In this document: one piece after another, positions 23,306-34,430 of the stretch
Position numbering within the stretch: position 1 is the stretch's first letter
Layout of the letters: each line of letters begins with the position of its first letter
NCBI GenBank assembly: GCA_027563935.2
Contig: CM050449.1
Location: forward strand, 70,522,556 to 70,586,555
Origin: Costus lasius
Lineage: Eukaryota > Streptophyta > Magnoliopsida > Zingiberales > Costaceae
Direction of reading: 5' to 3'
Length of the DNA stretch: 64,000 bases
Notes under the pieces: model-generated
The model's database searches: none
What the model was told of the DNA's origin: nothing
The model's input: only the letters and a program-made list of their open reading frames with translations
Program-made: the position numbers and the translations under genes

Positions 23306-23616
23306 TGGACTAATCCTTGGTAACGGCACCAAAAACTTGATGTTAAACCACAAGTGCACGGGTATACGAAGTAATAAAGAAAGTATCGAATCCACAGGGA
23401 CCTACGTTGTCAAATACTAAATAATTGATTTTTCACTATCTAGGCAATCAAATTAAAGTCAAGCAATTATCGCAAATAAACGAGAGAAAACTATCAGAGA
23501 GAAAGCTGGGAGTAGGGTTTCGTTCACTTAACTTTTATGACTATATATGAATAAGGATTTTGTCGGATTAATTTTATCATGATGAAGATACGATTTACCT
23601 AATAAAAGGATTGTTT

Positions 23617-23846
23617 CACTCTCGTGCAAACAATCATGCAAGGATTTATCTTCGCTTTCGTGCAAGATTTGTCCCAACGTTGAAGATAAGCAAATTATCA
23701 ATTTATGAACTCAAGGATCACTTTCGTGCATCCGAATTCGAGATTGATAATCTCTAGCGGAAACTCAAGGATCACTTTCGTGCATCCGAGGCTCGACACT
23801 AGCTTTACTCAAAGCTCTACAACGTTTCGATCTTCACTTTCGTGCA
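23617..23846 (-). repeat. CACTTTCGTGCA repeat array in the A1 LTR
   Basis: Five spaced copies of cact(t/c)tcgtgca or the variant gctttcgtgca, near 23617, 23651, 23720, 23775 and 23835. The same array recurs in the A2, A3 and F LTRs. Confidence 0.85.
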
Positions 23847-24183
23847 AGATCTCCACGTTTGACAAATAGACTCGATCTATAGATTCATGTTATAATTATG
23901 ACAATAATTCTACTAGAACAGATCAAGTTGGATCAAACCTAAAGAAGGGTTCCTAACATGCAATTCTAGGGTTCCAAATTCTCAAGCAATTACCTTTCGG
24001 TCTCAAGCAAAAATTCTAAGAACATAATTGATAACATGAACTTAAAGAGAGTCTAAGCACAATTATCACATGAGCAAAATCATTATGTTAAGATTAAAAG
24101 CAACGAAATATATAAAAATCAGTTATCTAGTCATTAGAAATTAAGTGAATTACTCCCCCATGTCGCAAGAGTAGTTTAAGCTA

Positions 24184-24420
24184 TCATGGTAGAGGAGTTA
24201 CATAATTCCATGGTTTCAGAAGATCAAAAATCAAAAGAAAAGAGAGGTATAGAAAATATAGCACGGCTGTGAAGTATTTCACAGCCGTAATTTCCAAATT
24301 TAGGCGATGAACAGTGTCGGCGCCCCTTCTTTCCTTGATTTCTCCTTCGATTGATCTCCTCTCTGTCTGAAACTTCTGGCACGTCGTCTCCTCCTTCAGA
24401 TGAAGCTTCAGTACGAATAT
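24184..24420 (-). pseudogene. LTR-resident reading frame of A1 (3' part)
   Basis: A minus-strand (LTR-sense) frame with LKLHLKEETTCQKFQTERRSIEGEIKER, aligning with A2 42723-43094 and F 58649-58882 in the same frame (K-L-x-L, then KFQ, then EGEI). The 5' part of the same frame is at 32453-32133 (TPKAPIF), across the copia D insertion, and has one TGA. Function unknown. Confidence 0.35.
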
Positions 24421-24547
24421 CATGTAAGTACACAATCGCAGGTGTAGACAGACAATGATAACGACAATGCCAGAATGATATATATATATATCAATGTCAA
24501 GTAGTACAAGTTGACCAAAGCTAGGTCCTAGGGCATATACACCAACA
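24421..24547 (-). repeat. Remnant of the 3' LTR of copia D
   Basis: Matches 31940-32066 almost exactly, with one TA unit fewer in the TA run near 24480. The rest of the LTR (about 1838 bp) and the left target duplication are missing. Confidence 0.9.
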
Positions 24548-24568
24548 ATCTCCCACTTGCACTAAGAC

Positions 24569-25715
24569 CTAGAAGTTGAGGAGTCTCAACCCCATATCTC
24601 TAGCGTGACCATCATGCTTCTGCTGCGCCAAAGCCTTGGTCAATGGGTCTGCTAGATTGTTATCTGTGTCTACTCTGCTAATCTTGACATCACCTCTGTC
24701 TATGATCTCTCTGATCAGGTGAAATCTTCTGAGTATGTGTTTGGATCTTTGATGAGACCGTGGTTCCTTAGCTTGTGCAATTGCTCCATTGTTGTCACAG
24801 TAGAGTTCAATGGGATCCAATGCACTAGGTACCACTTGAAGATCACATAAGAACTTCCTTATCCAAACAGCTTCCTTGGCTGCCTCAGAAGCAGCCACAT
24901 ACTCAGCTTCGGTTGTAGAATCTGCTATGGTAGATTGCTTGAGGCTCTTCCAGTATACAGCGCCTCCATTTAACTTGAACACATAGCCGGCTTGCGATCT
25001 AAAGTCATCAGGGTCAGACTGGAACGACGCATCAGTGTAGCCCTGCATACTGAGCTCTTCCTGTCCCCCATAGACCAAGAACAGATCCTTAGTTCTTCTC
25101 AGATATTTCAGGATGTTCTTTACAGCCACCCAGTGCTGCAGACCTGGATTGGATTGGTATCGGCTGGTTATGCTCACAGCATATGCCACATCTGGTCTAG
25201 TACATAACATTGCATACATGATCGATCCTACTGCCGAAGCATAAGGAATTTGACTCATGTCATCACTCTCAGCCTGTGTTGTAGGACACTGGCTCTTTGA
25301 AAGAGTAAGGCCATGTCTCACTGGAAGGTATCCTTTCTTGGATTGCTCCATGTAGAACCTCTTCAGTACCTTATCAATGTATGTACTCTGACTAAGGGCT
25401 AAGAGTCTCTTGGATCTATCCCGGTAGATCCTCACGCCTAGAATGTAGGCGGCCTCCCCTAAGTCTTTCATCTCGAAACACTTCCCTAACCATGTCTTCA
25501 CGGCTTGAAGACTAGGGATGTCGTTTCCGATGAGCAGTATGTCATCGACATACAAGACCAGAAAAATCACCAAGCTCCCACTGAATTTTCTGTATACACA
25601 GGCGTCATCTTCGCTTTTGATAAAGCCATAATTTCTTACAGCTTCATCAAATCAAAGATTCCAACTTCGAGATGCTTGCTTTAATCCATAAATGGATCTC
25701 TTTAGCCTGCAGACC
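24569..25715 (-). pseudogene. RT end and RNase H of copia D (broken)
   Basis: Frame up to 25573 carries FLVLYVDDILLIGND (catalytic YVDD), the RT thumb, and RNase H (GYTDASFQSDPDD, STTEAEYVAASEA, NNGAIAQAKEPRSH), ending DMGLRLLNF, stop, at 24569. Upstream, a TGA at 25652-25654 replaces an expected CGA, and the junction with the main frame at about 25720 is a frameshift inside the sequence that should follow QPDGF. Confidence 0.93.
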
Positions 25716-28475
25716 TTACCAGATGAAACCATCAGGTTGTGACATGTACACATCCTCAGTTAGCTTCCCGTTAAGGAACGCTGTTTTCACATCCATCTGC
25801 CATATCTCATAGTCATGATATGCAGCTATTGCAAGTAGAATCCGAATGGATTTAATCATGGCAACTGGCGAAAAGGTTTCATCATAGTCCACCCCATGGA
25901 CTTGTTTAAATCCTTTAGCCACCAGTCTACCTTTATAGGTAACTATGTTGCCATCCATGTCTGTTTTCTTCTTGAAAACCCATTTGCATCCAATAGGTGT
26001 TATCCCATCAGGTGGCTCAACCAAATCCCAGACTTGGTTAGCTGACATGGAATCCATCTCGGATCGCATGGCGTCAAGCCATTTCTCGGAGTCCGGTCCA
26101 CTGACCGCCTCATCGTAGGTCTTGGGTTCATCCTCAATGATGAAGATTCCATCGTGTTGGGTCGGCAGCGACCCATACCTCTCAGGTGCACGACGAATCC
26201 TCCCAGATCTACGTGGGACCTGTGTCTGAGCCTCTGGTTGTCCAACAACCGGTGCAGGTGGCTCAGATTCCATCTCTATGTCTTGTGGTTGCACTTGGAC
26301 CTCATCTAAGTCAAACTTCCTCCCATTAACTTCTTTCATGAGAAATTCTTTCTCCAGAAAGACAGCTCCCCGAGCAACAAAAACTTTGTTCTCGGCTGGG
26401 ACATAAAAGTAGTATCCTCTAGTTTCCTTAGGATACCCCACAAACACACATTTATCGGATCTAGGTTCTAGCTTGCTAGAATCCTGACGTTTGACATAAG
26501 CCTCACATCCCCAGATTTTGATAAAAGTGAGATTAGGGCGTCTCCCAGTCCACGCCTCGTATGGTATTTTGGAGACACTCTTAGATGGAACGTTATTCAG
26601 TATCAGAGAAGCTGTCTCTAGTGCATGTCCCCAGAATGAGGGAGGTAGAGTTGCATGACTCATCATAGATCGAACCATATCCAATAAAGTTCGATTTCTC
26701 CTTTCAGACACACCATTCCATTGAGGTGTTCCAGGAGGAGTGAGTTGGGATACGATCCCACACTCTTTCAGATAGTCAAAGAACTCACCGCTCAGGTACT
26801 CTCCACCTCGATCCGATCGAAGAGCTTTAATGGATCTCCCAAGTTGGTTCTCTACTTCATTCTTGAACTCCTTGAATTTCTCAAAGGATTCAGATTTATG
26901 TCTCATCAAGTAGACATATCCATACCTACTGAAGTCATCAGTGAAGGTAATGAAGTAGTTGTACCCTCCTCTGGCTTGTTTATTAAAAGGCCCACACACA
27001 TCAGTATGTATGAGATCCAATAAACCTCCTGTCCTCTCACCAATCTTGGTGAAGGGCGCCTTTGTCATTTTCCCTAATAAACAAGGTTCACAAGTATCAA
27101 ATTCCTCCAAGGAACTTGAATCTATCAATCCATTTGCATGGAGTTGATGGATGCGATTCTTGTTTATATGGGCCAATCGACAGTGCCATAGGAAAGCACC
27201 AACTGAACCACTCAGTTTGATCCTTTTATTGCTTATGTTACAGATAGAACTTTCCATATCCAAGATATACAGACCATTGCATAAAGTACCCTTCCCATAG
27301 AACATATTTGCAAATGAAAAAGAACAAGAGTTCTTATTTATTTCAAATTTAAAGCCCTTCCTTGCTAAGCAAGGAATGGATATAATGTTCTTGGTAAGAG
27401 AAGGTACATAGAAGCAATTATCTAGTTCTAAGTGAAGTCCAGAAGGCAAGGAGAGAGTCAAAACGCCTACAGCAACAGCAGCAACCTGTGCTCCGTTTCC
27501 AACTCGTAGGTCTATCTCTCCAGGCTTCACTGTTCTACTTTTCTTGAGCCCCTGCATATTTGTACAAATATGAGCTCCACATGCGGTATCCAATACCCAT
27601 GACATAGAAGTAGAAAGATTGACTTCTGTAACATAGATACCTGAGCTAGAAGTCAAGGCCAAGCCTTTCTTCTCCTCATTCTGAAGCTGCCTGCAGTCCC
27701 TTCTCCAGTGACCCTGCTCGCCACAGTGGAAACACCTCTGGTCCTTTGACTTCCTCGCCTTTTTCTTCAGTGCCTTGGTAGGACCTTTGGCACTGCCCTT
27801 AGCACGTGCCTTACCCTTCTTCTTTATTTTCTTGGTCGCAGGGACCAAAAGAACAGAATTGGGTTTGGTCTTACCCATCTCGCGCTCGGCTGTTTGGAGC
27901 ATATTCATTAATTCCTCCCGTGTGCACTCAATCCGGTTCATATTGAAATTAATGATAAACGGACTGAAGCTAGGGGGTAAGGAATGTAGAATAAGATCCA
28001 CAACCAGCTCGTTGTCTATGGCATGTCCCAGTTTTCTGAGATGATCCACGTTCCCAATAAGTTTGAGAACATGGGGTCTCACTGGTGCACCCTCAGACAA
28101 CTTGCACCGAAAGACTGCTTTGGCAGTGTCAAATCTCTCAGTTCTAGCCTGAGCCTCGAACATCTGTTTCAGACGAGTGATCATCTGAAAAGCGTTCTGC
28201 TCCTCATACTGCACCTGCAATTCAGGTGCCATGCTGGCTAGCATGAGACATGCAACCTCCAAAGAGTCATCCTGATGCTTCCTATAAGCATCTCTTTCTG
28301 CCGTTCGGGCATTAGGCGGAGGAGCCGCAGGAAGAGGCTGTTCCAGGACATACAGCTTCTTCTCGAGCTTGAGGACTATCCTCAAGTTCCGATGCCAGTC
28401 CATAAAGTTAGTGCCAACTAACTTATCCTTGTCAAGGATAGATCGCAGTGACAATCCGCCAGTGTTCGTAGCCAT
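25716..28475 (-). pseudogene. Gag, protease, integrase and RT start of copia D
   Basis: A long frame. I choose the ATG at 28473-28475 (MATNTGGLSLRSILDKDKLVG) over the upstream one at 28523, because it matches the start context of copia Gag. It encodes the Gag capsid part, zinc knuckle CFHCGEQGHWRRDC (about residues 255-270), protease WVLDTACGAHIC, integrase (HCRLAH, CEPCLLGKM, LIHTDVCGPF, LRSDRGGEYL, WNGVSERRNRT) and RT up to MDVKTAFLNGKLTEDVYMSQPDGF. There it runs into a frameshift and stops (FIW, stop). Everything before that point is open over about 919 codons, so this Gag could still be made. Confidence 0.94.
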
Positions 28476-30101
28476 TATTCTACAACAACCAAGAAATAGC
28501 AGATTAGTACTACTTTGAATCATTTAAACTGGACTTGTTTTAAATGATCCTGGCTCCCACTATTTTAGTCGAATTGACAACCCACAAAGTCAATCGGGAA
28601 GTTTAAGACTTCCTAGTGAGATGGGATCCTTATTCCACACAGGGCTTTGCGTCCCACGAGGGTGGGATGAGATGCACAAAGTGACCCATGCTTCACAAGG
28701 TGGGCGCGCCGGCCGATTGCTTCCAAGCAATTCCCCTTATTGAAACAGTCTAGGCATTTCATGTCCAGCGAGGGCTGGATACAACATGAAACCCTAACCT
28801 TTCAATGATGCCTCTAGACTTTCACCATATGCCCGGCACATGTGAATTTCTAGTCAAGTCCATTCCTAACCGTTATGCCCAGGGTCAACGAGTTTCCTTG
28901 CGAAGGCACGTCCAGGTTAAAACTGGACTGGGGAAACCATTGTCACCACGCACTTTCTAAAGATAAGTGGGTGTGTCCCACGAGGGTGGGAAACAATTCA
29001 CAACTCCACTGATCGATAGCTTAGTGAGGGTTACGCGTTAGAAGGCTACTAGACTTGATATTTATTTGAGGGTTTTTAAGTCTCATCATCTTACGTTTTA
29101 TCTTATGTCTAACAATACAGGCATGCAATCCTATAGTGATAACATAACGATAAAACATTTCAGGCATGCTTCTGCAGATAATAAAAGCAGTAAGGATGAT
29201 GTGATCATATCCTACACAAGACATTGAACCAATCCATGCCATGAAATAGGTTCAACTCTTGTCCTAGAATTCAAGCCCCAGAAACTGGACCTAGCCTAGC
29301 CGACCTCTAGACTTGATCTTCAAGGTAGGCTCCAAGGTCCTTCTCTCATGGTTTAGCTCACAAACCTTAAGGGTAAACCCCAAAGGTTCGGCCAATGCCA
29401 TGGTCTTTCTTTGTGGAGGATGCGCCACCATGCAAGAAGCCAAGTTAGCTAGCACATAAACCCAAGGGTTCGGCCATGCCCAACTTGCGCCACCATGCAA
29501 GCTTGTGTCTCTTCCTTTGATGCATGCGCCAAGCTCCAAGTACATGCACCACCCTAATCTTCTTAGATGCAAAAAGAAAAGCGGCACGCAGGCCTCACAA
29601 GGATACATTACAGGCATGCAAAGGTGGCTTGACTAATGATCACAACATCATGCACAATCAAGGTATTTATTCATGCAATTCTACATGCTCATGAAAAACA
29701 TAAAATCAAAAATTTTACTTTTTCATAAAACTAGTCTCTTCTTCTCATCTTCTTCTCACAAATCTTTTGGTTAATTGTGACTTATTTTTCAAGATGATTT
29801 CAGAGATCCTTTCGGCTGGCAATTTTGTCATATCAAGAGACCTGGCCAGTCCGAAGACACAATGCCCGTCCTACTTGACAAAATTACGTGCGCCTTTGAT
29901 CTTTAAATCAAACAAGAAAAATAGTCCAAAAATCCAAAAGAGATTGAGAGGATGATAGAAACAAGAAACCCTAATTTTTCAACGTTTAGAAAAATTGATT
30001 TGCCATGCATCATGCTATTTACGAAAATAGAGATATGGCATGTGAGCATGAAAGAAAAGCATAAAACATCGTTCGAGTCTTGCAAGTCCCTCTGATACCA
30101 C
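28476..30101 (-). other. 5' leader and primer site of copia D
   Basis: 1.6 kb non-coding. The primer site, complement of TGGTATCAGAGG, is at 30089-30100, one base from the LTR. It contains three hairpins with the same four-base loop (28652-28667, 28764-28779, 28976-28991). No gene seen. Confidence 0.88.
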
Positions 30102-32066
30102 TGTTGGGAAACCCCGGGGACATTTTACAATTTTCAGAGTCATGGACATACATATTTGCACAGTGGAAGAATGTCCCCGAAACAGGTCAGTCCCAAAAAC
30201 CCAGTGAAGATCGCATGCAAGGGAGTCGACACGATGAGTTAAGAAATACCTTAGAGCAAGAAGAGAGCGATGCCGATGTAGGCGTCCAAGTGTCCGCCCT
30301 CTGCAGTTTCACACACATGGATCTCTTGAGTTCTCTTCTTCCACGCCCGGTGCTAGCCTCGGGAAGAAGATCCAAACCTTAGTCCTTCTTCTTCAATCCT
30401 TGCGCCACCTCCAAGGTAGAATCGCTTAGAAGAAGAGGTGGAGAGGTAGACGCCAAGTTCAAGTCTTTCTTGACCCAAGAGGAGGAGAAGAGGACTTGTG
30501 CTTGCGGCTAGATGATGGAGGAAGAGAGGTTGCGCCAAGAGCCTCCAAGCTTTCGCCCCCTTTTAATGATTACGCCTTCAAGAATTATTCTCTTGTCAAG
30601 AGGGGCGACTAGGTGCTCTTTTATAGGGCAAGAGGCGATTTATGAAAGGCTAGGATTAAGACAAGTGTAGGGCTAGGATGAGGAGGTTTGTGATAAGGAA
30701 AGTCTCCAAGACATTTCCTTAATCCTCATTCAACCTTTCCTCATTAACCCCACGCCTTCCTTGTGCGCCAAGGCCTTGCCTTGCGCCTCAAGCATTGCCT
30801 TAGAGGCATGCTTTCCATCAATGGGAGAGGGCTAGGCGCAAATTGCTTCCTTAATGAAGCAATTTTGCCACCCTAACCCCATTATGCCCCTTAGGCGCCA
30901 ATGGGGTTGGGTCTCTCCCCATTATACCCTTTTAGCCTCTCTTCTCTTCATGATAACTTGTTATTGGGCCTCATTGGATAATGAGCTAGCCCAAACATCA
31001 TTGCATAGGTTGATTAAGCACTTGGATCCAATCCAATGCAACCCTAATCCAAATGTGACCAACCATGGTCAAATACGGGTCAACCTGCCAAAATTGAAGT
31101 TTGGCTCCAATAACATTCTTCCATCTCATTAGGCCCATTGGCGCTGATGAAATCTCCCAATTAGATCCGAGTTATCCAATAACTCGATCATAAGGCTTCC
31201 CGATTAATACGAGAACTCAAGTATCAAGGTGTGCGACCCTGTAGGTTCCTCTGACGCAGGCAGTGCTGACCAAAGGTCACCACAAGCAGTGAGTGGCACC
31301 TAGCAGTGCATCGCTGCTACCCAGGTCATTGGAATGGATATCGACATCGACATCCCCATCATCGCAACTAGGTACAGATGCATTACAGTCTCTTTGCCGA
31401 ACTGATATCCGATTGGACAAGTGTGTCACCACTTGTTTTTATCCAATCACATGGCTAAGACTAAATCAGGTTCTTACCTGGGTATGGCCATACACTTTCA
31501 GTCATAGAACCACAGAGGAGCTCCATGGATATCAAGCTTCCCAAAGGAAGGGGCAAATCCTATGTCTGTCCATTGACCTTCTCATATGGGTCGTTATATG
31601 CTCAATGACAACCTTTATGACCTTCCAACTACGGCAAGGTGTTAGGTTGCATCAAAGCAAGTCTCTAACCATATAGAATGATCAATGACCTCAAGTCAAG
31701 GGATCAATGCATCTCCTGTCACTTATGAGGATAACTCATGACACCAAGTCATAGCCTCATAGCGGGTCTATCCAGTATATCCTCCCATGATATACCCATG
31801 TGTCTGCGTTAGCACCCCGTGCCTAACCAGCCCACATACCAGTCTCATAAGCACCATAGTTGTCCCATATCTACTAAGGTACATTGACTGGGGATCTTTA
31901 TTTGAGCACAGATCCAATCTGTCTCCAGGGACATTACCATGTAAGTACACAATCGCAGGTGTAGACAGACAATGATAACGACAATGCCAGAATGATATAT
32001 ATATATATATCAATGTCAAGTAGTACAAGTTGACCAAAGCTAGGTCCTAGGGCATATACACCAACA
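30102..32066 (-). repeat. 5' LTR of copia D
   Basis: 1965 bp with TG...CA ends (tgttgggaaacc and tacaccaaca on the plus strand). It is next to the primer site on one side and A1 LTR on the other. The small frames inside (30080-30538, 31293-31676) have no family support. Confidence 0.92.
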
Positions 32067-32959
32067 GGCCGGAGATTATCTCGATCGAGCACGGTGGTGA
32101 AACCCTAGGAGGCGTGGATGACGATTTCTCTCTCAACAGACAATGAAAATTGGGGCTTTCGGTGTGTCTCTAATCCTCTCACGAAAAGCTCTCCTTTTGC
32201 TTCTTACGGCTTTGAATATAAAGCCCTGGATCGCCCGCAATAATCTCTGCAAAGATCGGGCGTAAAGATTGACCTGGGAATCGCGTTCAAACACCAAAAT
32301 ACGGTAGTGTAATATCTTACGACACTGCCATAACATCCATCGATCGTTCTGTTCTGAAATTGCTGGAAAATACGGCACCGTAATTTTGTTTACGGCAATG
32401 CCGTAAAATCGGCTGAACTCTCTGGTCGGATTCGTCGGGAAAATACGGCCCATGTAATTCTTTACGGCAGTGCCGTAATTTCAAGGCAACTTTCTGTTAT
32501 GAAGATGCCTCAAAATACGGCCCGTAAACTGGGTTACGGCAGTTCCGTAATTTCAGCAAAAGTGTCTATTCAGAAAGTGCCCCAAAATACGGCCATGTAA
32601 ATCCTTACGGCAGTGCCGTATTTTCACGAAAACCTTCTGTTTGGAAAATCACCAAAATACTGCCGTGATCTCGATAATACGGTAGCCGTGAAAAATACGG
32701 TATCGTAAAATCCCTTACGGCACTACCGTATTTTGGGTTCCTTGCCTCGATTTACGTAAAATTTCTTGGGTGACTTCTTCTTGATGATGAGAACTCTTCC
32801 ATATATTTGATTTTGCTTGAAAAACATGAAAAACCAAAATAGAAGTAGACTTTGCAATATTTGATGGATTCAGCATAAAAATAAGTAAAATGATCCTCGA
32901 TTTAGCATGAAAAGGTATCTAAAATGATACAAAATATACTACATATTTCTGTGTCATCA
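32067..32959 (-). repeat. A1 5' LTR, piece 3 of 3 (LTR start)
   Basis: On the minus strand the LTR begins TGATGACACAGAAATATG at 32959. It holds the palindrome array at 32300-32735 and the first part of the LTR-resident frame (32133-32453). The three pieces sum to about 2.05 kb, matching the 2062-bp LTR of A3. It abuts A2 gag at 32960. Confidence 0.88.
32300..32735. repeat. 72-bp-period palindrome array in the A1 LTR
   Basis: TTACGGCAGTGCCGTAA-like 17-bp palindromes start at 32390, 32462, 32534, 32605 and 32715 (spacing 72, 72, 71, 110). Each is preceded by a shorter inverted repeat of the type TACGG(n)CCGTA. Confidence 0.93.
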
Positions 32960-33741
32960 CATGGGAACAACTGTCAAATACTTTCCTGATGAAGTACTTT
33001 CCACCGATTAAAACCATCCAATTGAGAAATCAAATAACAAGCTTTAAACAGAAGGATGGAGAATCATTCAGCAAGGCATGGGAGCGATTCAATGATTTAC
33101 AATGGAAGTGCCCTCACCATAGCCTTGAAAATTGGGTTTTAATTCATACCTTTTATTATGGACTACTTTATAACACCCGTCTAATCGTTGATGCTGCTAC
33201 AGGAGGAGCCCTCATGGGCAAGACCATTGAAGAAGCTTTCAACCTATTTGAAGAAATTTCCCTGAACCATAACCAATGGAACCCTGAAGAAGAACTGCTA
33301 TATTGTGATGGCAAGGATGAAAGCGAGGATTGCCAACCCCTAACTGAAAAGGTAAGTTCTCTCGGTATAGAATATTTTCTTGATAAGTTTATGACAAATC
33401 AAAGTCTTCTCATGCAAACTCAAAATAAAGAAATTGAAGATCTGAAGGAAATGATTGGTCGACTTGCCTCTCAAGTGGAATTATTAGCTATTCACAATAA
33501 AACTTTAGAAGATCAAATTCCTGATGAATACTGCAATACTATCATGACTAGAAGTGGGAAACAATTAGGAGAACCTAGAAGGAAAGTTGCGAACAGTGAA
33601 GAAGAGCTTGATGATAACCACGAAAGGAAACTAGAGTTAGGAAAATCTTCTTCACATGAGGAGTTCCAAACTTGTTTACAACCTCAAAAAGGTGATGAAC
33701 CATGTAGTGATGAACCATGTTAGTGAGATAATCCTATACCT
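32960..33741 (+). pseudogene. Gag of A2 (C-terminal two thirds)
   Basis: The frame opens at once after the A1 junction (WEQLSNTFLMKYFPP) and continues with SKAWERFNDLQWKCPHHSLENWVLI, LMGKTIEEAFNLFEEISLNHNQW, a coiled-coil-like segment (EIEDLKEMIGRLASQVELL) and IMTRSGKQLGEP. It hits TAG 33721 followed directly by TGA 33724. The N-terminus is separated by the A1 insertion. Confidence 0.88.
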
Positions 33742-33744
33742 AAT

Positions 33745-34430
33745 TTGTCTCCTCTTTACAAGGCACCTATATCCTTTCCTCAAAGGTTAATGCAAGAAAA
33801 GTTGGACAAACAATTTGGGAGATTTCTAGATGTTTTGAAAAAGTTTTACATTAACATTTCATTTACTGAAGCTTTATCTCAAATGCCCAGATATGCTAAA
33901 TTCTTGAAAGAAATACTATCTAATAAGAGAAAAATAGAGGACTGTGGCACTATTGCTTTAACCGAGGAATGTAGTGCTATTATCCAAAACAAAACACCAC
34001 CCAAATTGAAAGATCAAGGTAGTTTTTCTATCCCTTGTTTTATTGGCAGTATGGCTTTTGACCGAGCCTTATGTGATTTGGAGGCTAGTGTGAGCCTAAT
34101 GCCATTATCTGTTTGCAGGAGATTGGACATGGGAGAGCTCAAGCCGACTTCTATTTCTTTGTAGCTCGCCGATCGCTCAGTGAAGTATCCAGTAGGTATT
34201 CTTGAGGATATTCCTATCCAAGTTGGTAAGTATTTTGTGCCTACTGATTTTGTGGTTCTTGAAATAGAGGAAGATGCGAAAAATCCTATTATCCTTGGTA
34301 GACCTTTCTTAGCCACTGTTAGAGCACTTATTGATGTAAAGAATGGTAAACTCACTCTAAATAATGGTGATAACAAAATTGAGTTTGATTTGAACAATTC
34401 ACTAAAAAAACCTGCATATGCTAGTTCTTT
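33745..34430 (+). pseudogene. Protease region of A2
   Basis: In frame with gag. Contains the gag-protease linker, MAFDRALCDLEASVSLMP, where the usual Gly of D-L-G-A is Glu (a probable loss-of-function change next to the catalytic Asp), then TAG at 34162-34164 in place of Gln before LADRS, then PVGILEDIPIQVG and NPIILGRPFLATVRALIDV. Confidence 0.88.

Larger units (their letters stand above)
23306..24420 (-). repeat. A1 5' LTR, piece 2 of 3
   Basis: Continues from 4980. It contains a second primer-site-like sequence (TGGTGCCGTTACC on the minus strand, about 23317-23330), the conserved U5 block around gtgcacgggtatacgaagtaataaag, five copies of a CACTTTCGTGCA-like motif (23617-23846), and a perfect 11-bp inverted repeat at 24263-24288. 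It is interrupted at 24420 by copia D and continues at 32067. Confidence 0.85.
24421..32066 (-). mobile_element. Copia D: Ty1/copia retrotransposon with most of the 3' LTR deleted
   Basis: Minus-strand copia, a different family from the nested pair: full 5' LTR at 30102-32066, primer site, leader, gag-pol at 24569-28475, and only 127 bp of the 3' LTR (24421-24547). It sits in the A1 LTR. The A1 sequence on the two sides joins as expected (gaatat, then ggccggagatt), except for a few bases lost together with about 1.84 kb of the left LTR. Gag-pol has one frameshift and at least one stop. Confidence 0.92.

Noticed and set aside
23617..23846. Regularly spaced CACTTTCGTGCA repeats, CRISPR-like at first sight
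   Set aside because: Repeats are only 12-13 bp, spacers are themselves conserved between LTRs, there are no cas genes, and the genome is a plant nucleus.
24470..24492. TA microsatellite near the left end of copia D
   Set aside because: Part of the LTR remnant; the right LTR has the same run with one more unit, so it is ordinary slippage.
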